From contig JAEXCA010000059.1 in the NCBI GenBank assembly GCA_023393755.1, positions 1-8,160 on the forward strand: a DNA stretch of 8,160 bases. Reading direction: 5' to 3'. The stretch's first letter is position 1; every line of letters begins with the position of its first letter. The notes under the pieces are model-generated. The model did no database searches, was not told where the DNA came from, and saw nothing but the letters and a program-made list of their open reading frames with translations. Below are positions 5,708-8,160 of this stretch, piece after piece. This stretch comes from Actinomycetes bacterium. GTDB lineage: Bacteria > Actinomycetota > Actinomycetes > Propionibacteriales > Propionibacteriaceae. A program made the position numbers and the translations under genes.

Positions 5708-7021
5708 ATGGATGCCGCCACGGCCTTCCTACGCGCGAAAGCCGTGATGCCCGGTGGGGTGTCGTCTCCGGTGCGGGCCTACCGCGCGGTCGGCGGCGAC
5801 CCGGTTTTCCTGGCGCGCGCCGAGGGACCCCACGTCTACGACACCGAGGGACGACGGTACGTCGACCTGGTCGGCTCCTGGGGCCCGGCGTTGCTCGGGC
5901 ACGCCCATCCCGACGTGGTTGCCGCGGTGGTCGAGGCCGCCCGGCGAGGGCTCTCCTTCGGGGCACCGACGCTGGGCGAGGTCGCCCTGGCCGAGGAGAT
6001 CAGGGCACGTGTGGCGCCGGTCGAGAAGGTGCGGTTCGTTTCCACTGGCACCGAGGCCACCATGACCGCGCTGCGGCTGGCCCGGGCCGTCACCGGACGC
6101 GATCTGGTGGTGAAGTTCGCCGGCTGCTACCACGGCCACAGCGACGGCCTGCTGGCCGAGGCCGGCTCCGGGGTGGCCACCGCCGGCCTGCCCGGCTCGG
6201 CCGGGGTGCCCGCCGCCACCGCCGCGCAGACCATCGTCCTGCCCTATAACGACCTGGCCGCGGTGGCGGCGTCCTTCGCTGCTTACCCGGGCAGGATCGC
6301 CGCTGTGATCACCGAGCCCGCGGCGGCCAATATGGGTGTCGTCCCGCCCGAGCCCGAGTTCAACGCCGGATTGCGACAGTTGTGCACCGAGGCCGGCGCC
6401 CTGCTCATCTTCGACGAGGTGCTGACCGGGTTCCGGGTCGGGCCAGCGGGCTGGTGGGGCCTGGAGGGCTCCGACTGGGCACCTGATCTGTTCACCTTCG
6501 GCAAGGTGGTCGGCGGCGGGATGCCACTGGCCGCGCTGGCCGGGCCGGCCGTCCTGCTGGACCAGTTGGCCCCGGTCGGACCGGTGTACCAGGCCGGTAC
6601 GCTCTCCGGGAACCCACTCGCCACCGCGGCCGGGCTGGCCACCCTGCAACGGGCGGACGATGCTGTCTACGCCCAGGTCGATGCGGCAGCAATGCGGCTC
6701 GGTCAGGCAGCGACGGACGCGTTGAGCCAGGCCGGAGTGCCACACCGCCTGCAGCGGGCGGGATCACTGTTTTCGGTGTTCTTCGGCGAGGGGCCCGCCA
6801 CCGCTCCGGTGCGCGACTATGCCGCAGCCCGAGCCCAGGACACCGTCGCCTTCTCGGCCTTCTTCCATCAGTTGCGGGCGGACGGGGTGCTGCTGCCACC
6901 GTCCGGCTTCGAAGCCTGGTTCGTCTCCGCCGCGCACGATGACGCTGCGTTGAGCGCCATCGAGGCCGTCCTACCTGCTGCTGCCACGGCGGCGGCGAAG
7001 GCTGGTGCTCAGCCGGAGTGA
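5708..7021 (+). CDS. hemL: glutamate-1-semialdehyde 2,1-aminomutase
   Basis: A 437-aa PLP-dependent class III aminotransferase-fold enzyme that converts glutamate-1-semialdehyde to 5-aminolevulinate, directly after HemA. Seen in order are MPGGVSSPVRAYRAVGG near the N-terminus, the substrate-region GSWGPALLGHAHP, VSTGTEATMTALRLAR (PLP phosphate binding), KFAGCYHGHSDGLL, IFDEVLTGFRVG (the Asp contacting the PLP ring) and FTFGKVVGGGMPLAA with the Schiff-base Lys266. The QAGTLSGNPLATAAGL block follows. Length and lysine position agree with the Escherichia enzyme. The ATG at 5708 is chosen from its GAGGAG site. The gene diverges from hemA and ends only 4 bp from the convergent hemC stop, so there is no room for a normal terminator between them. 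No clear promoter hexamers were found upstream. Confidence 0.96.
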   Translation: MDAATAFLRAKAVMPGGVSSPVRAYRAVGGDPVFLARAEGPHVYDTEGRRYVDLVGSWGPALLGHAHPDVVAAVVEAARRGLSFGAPTLGEVALAEEIRARVAPVEKVRFVSTGTEATMTALRLARAVTGRDLVVKFAGCYHGHSDGLLAEAGSGVATAGLPGSAGVPAATAAQTIVLPYNDLAAVAASFAAYPGRIAAVITEPAAANMGVVPPEPEFNAGLRQLCTEAGALLIFDEVLTGFRVGPAGWWGLEGSDWAPDLFTFGKVVGGGMPLAALAGPAVLLDQLAPVGPVYQAGTLSGNPLATAAGLATLQRADDAVYAQVDAAAMRLGQAATDALSQAGVPHRLQRAGSLFSVFFGEGPATAPVRDYAAARAQDTVAFSAFFHQLRADGVLLPPSGFEAWFVSAAHDDAALSAIEAVLPAAATAAAKAGAQPE

Positions 7022-7025
7022 CGGG

Positions 7026-7907
7026 TTACCGGTCACCCGGGCGGTTCGCCAGTAGGGCGGCCGCCACCCGCAGACCGAGCGCCTCGGCCTGACCAGGGTC
7101 CGTCACGATGGCCGAGTCGGTCACCCGGGCGTAGTCGATCCCGGCGTGGTCGCTGAGTTCCGCTGCCAACCTGAGCAGGCCGTCCTCGAAGCTGGCCAAG
7201 GCGCCGACAGCGGTGGTGCAGGCGGCGTCGATTCCGGTCAACACAGCGCGCTCGGCGGTCACCGCCAGCCGGCTCGGTAGGTCGTCCAGCGCGGCGACGG
7301 TCTCCGACAGCGGGTCGTCCGCCCGGCACTCCACCGCCAGGGCGCCCTGGGCGGGCGCGGGCAACATCAGCAGGGGGTCGAGGGTTTCGACCGCCTCGTC
7401 CAGGCGTCCCAGCCGTTGCAGTCCGGCGGCGGCCAGCACCAGGGCGTCCACCTCGGAGCCGACCTTCCCCAGCCGGGTGTCGATATTGCCCCGGACCGGG
7501 ACGATTAACAGGTCGGGACGCGACCGCAGCACCGCGGCCGCGCGCCGCGGTGAGGACGTCCCGACGCGTGCGCCAGCGGGCAACTCAGCCAGCGGGACGG
7601 CCGCCACCAGTACGTCGAGCGGATCCGCCCGTGGCGGCACGGCGGCCACCACCAGCACCGGATCCGGCTCGGACGGCAGATCCTTGAAGGAATGGACGGC
7701 GATGTCGACCCGGCCCCGCGCCAGGGCCTCGCGCAACGCATTGGTGAACATTCCTGGCCGGGCGGTGAGCGGCCGGCTCAGGTCGTCCCCGTCGACCGTG
7801 ATGGCGACCAGTTCGCACGGCTCGCCGGTGCGGGCGGTCAGGGCATCGGCGACCAGCCGGGATTGGGTGCGGGCCAGTTCACTACGCCGGGTGGCGATCC
7901 GAATCAC
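7026..7907 (-). CDS. hemC: hydroxymethylbilane synthase (porphobilinogen deaminase)
   Basis: A 293-aa enzyme that joins four porphobilinogen units into linear hydroxymethylbilane, the precursor of uroporphyrinogen III. Visible hallmarks are the N-terminal IRIATRRSELARTQ (2-15), VHSFKDLP (71-78) with catalytic Asp76, GTSSPRRAAAVLRSRPDL (116-133), VRGNIDTRL (138-146) and LPAPAQGALAVE (182-193). Cys230 in IDAACTTAVGA is the attachment site of the dipyrromethane cofactor. Length is near the family norm. The frame stays open 42 codons further upstream, but that stretch lacks family features. The GTG at 7907 puts IRIATR at the expected N-terminus and has a weak GGGTGGG site five bases upstream. The gene converges on hemL with stops 4 bp apart, and 3' ends of the two messages probably overlap. 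Confidence 0.96.
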   Translation of the reverse strand: MIRIATRRSELARTQSRLVADALTARTGEPCELVAITVDGDDLSRPLTARPGMFTNALREALARGRVDIAVHSFKDLPSEPDPVLVVAAVPPRADPLDVLVAAVPLAELPAGARVGTSSPRRAAAVLRSRPDLLIVPVRGNIDTRLGKVGSEVDALVLAAAGLQRLGRLDEAVETLDPLLMLPAPAQGALAVECRADDPLSETVAALDDLPSRLAVTAERAVLTGIDAACTTAVGALASFEDGLLRLAAELSDHAGIDYARVTDSAIVTDPGQAEALGLRVAAALLANRPGDR

Positions 7908-7947
7908 AAGCGCCCACCCAACTCGACTGCCAACAGGAACACACCTG

Positions 7948-7953
7948 ATCCTA
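7948..7953 (-). promoter_or_regulatory. weak -10 candidate for hemC
   Basis: TAGGAT on the minus strand fits TANNNT and would start a transcript roughly 35 bases before GTG 7907. No -35 box is seen at normal spacing, so this is only a candidate. Confidence 0.25.
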
Positions 7954-8001
7954 GCAACCCTGGTCGGCTCCGGAGGCATCCTTAGGACAGGAGGCGGCGG
8001 T

Positions 8002-8019
8002 CCCCGAGCTTGTCGAAGG
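8002..8019. repeat. short dispersed repeat motif (GAGCTTGTCGAAGG type)
   Basis: CCCCGAGCTTGTCGAAGG is one base away from CCCTGAGCTTGTCGAAGG, a short motif I recall as a common intergenic repeat in many bacterial genomes. Here it stands alone upstream of hemC. Its repeat status cannot be shown within this window. Confidence 0.45.
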
Positions 8020-8068
8020 TCTCCTTGTCCCACCTAGTCAGGCCGGACTTGGGGAGGGGAGAGTTCCC

Positions 8069-8160
8069 TGGGACGCGGGGACGGTTCCGATGTCCCAGGT
8101 AGCCAAGCCCAGGTTGGGACGCGGGGACGGTTCCGATATCCCAGGTAGCCAAGCCCAGGT
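8069..8160. repeat. 46-bp tandem repeat, two units, reaching the window edge
   Basis: Units 8069-8114 and 8115-8160 are identical except for one base (GATGTCCC versus GATATCCC). Each opens with TGGGACGCGGGGACGGTTCC. In the first unit TGGGAC (8069-8074) pairs with GTCCCA (8092-8097), and the remainder contains CCCAGGT twice. The array starts sharply at 8069 and may continue beyond the window. The intervening 8020-8068 shows nothing recognisable apart from one more GTCCCA at 8027-8032. Confidence 0.85.

Noticed and set aside
5729..6745. A 338-codon minus-strand open frame inside hemL
   Set aside because: It is a shadow of hemL with no recognisable domain and skewed composition.
7908..8033. N-terminal extension of hemC to an upstream start at 8033
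   Set aside because: The extra 42 residues are Pro/Arg-rich without family similarity, and IRIATR normally begins HemC.
7213..8037. Plus-strand open frame opposite hemC and its upstream region
   Set aside because: Its Ser/Arg/Thr-rich translation is typical of antisense high-GC frames, with no family features.
8069..8160. CRISPR array
   Set aside because: The units are contiguous 46-bp tandem copies without variable spacers, and no cas gene is seen.

Overview
The window looks like chromosomal DNA of a high-GC actinobacterium, possibly in or near the Propionibacteriaceae. That placement rests on strong G/C preference at third codon positions, GTG starts, an apparently leaderless hemA and the protein flavour. 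It is an inference; no rRNA or marker gene is present to prove it.

Left part (1-1895, plus strand): two genes of a P19-type iron uptake module. The first is a lipoprotein of the P19/Tp34/FetP family. The second is a polytopic membrane protein ending in the Cys-rich DUF2318 domain. In Campylobacter (P19 operon) and Escherichia (FetMP), such proteins accompany an FTR1-type iron permease. The first 36 bases may be the tail of that upstream gene.

Middle (1896-2882): a short region with palindromic REP-like repeats, then a 181-aa member of the histidine phosphatase (CobC-like) superfamily in which both catalytic histidines read as proline. After it comes a 279-bp intergenic stretch holding two copies of a 116-bp repeat (142 bp offset, 9 mismatches). 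One copy contains the last codons and the stop of cobQ.

Right part (2883-8160): tetrapyrrole genes. hemA (glutamyl-tRNA reductase) and cobQ (cobyric acid synthase) lie on the minus strand with a 4-bp ATGA overlap. hemL (glutamate-1-semialdehyde aminotransferase) diverges from hemA across a 186-bp region rich in inverted repeats. hemC (hydroxymethylbilane synthase) converges on hemL with only 4 bp between the stops. HemA and HemL make 5-aminolevulinate from glutamyl-tRNA, HemC makes hydroxymethylbilane from porphobilinogen, and CobQ acts late in the cobalamin branch. The region thus joins the shared trunk of heme and corrinoid synthesis to a B12-specific step, and the CobC-like protein next to cobQ fits this theme.

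The last 250 bp hold no gene I can support. They carry the hemC upstream region, a short widely dispersed palindrome-type motif and two 46-bp tandem units that reach the window edge. No wholly new system is evident. The most unusual items are the phosphatase without catalytic histidines, the duplicated cobQ tail, the internal twin-arginine motif of the DUF2318 protein and the several repeat families in the gaps.
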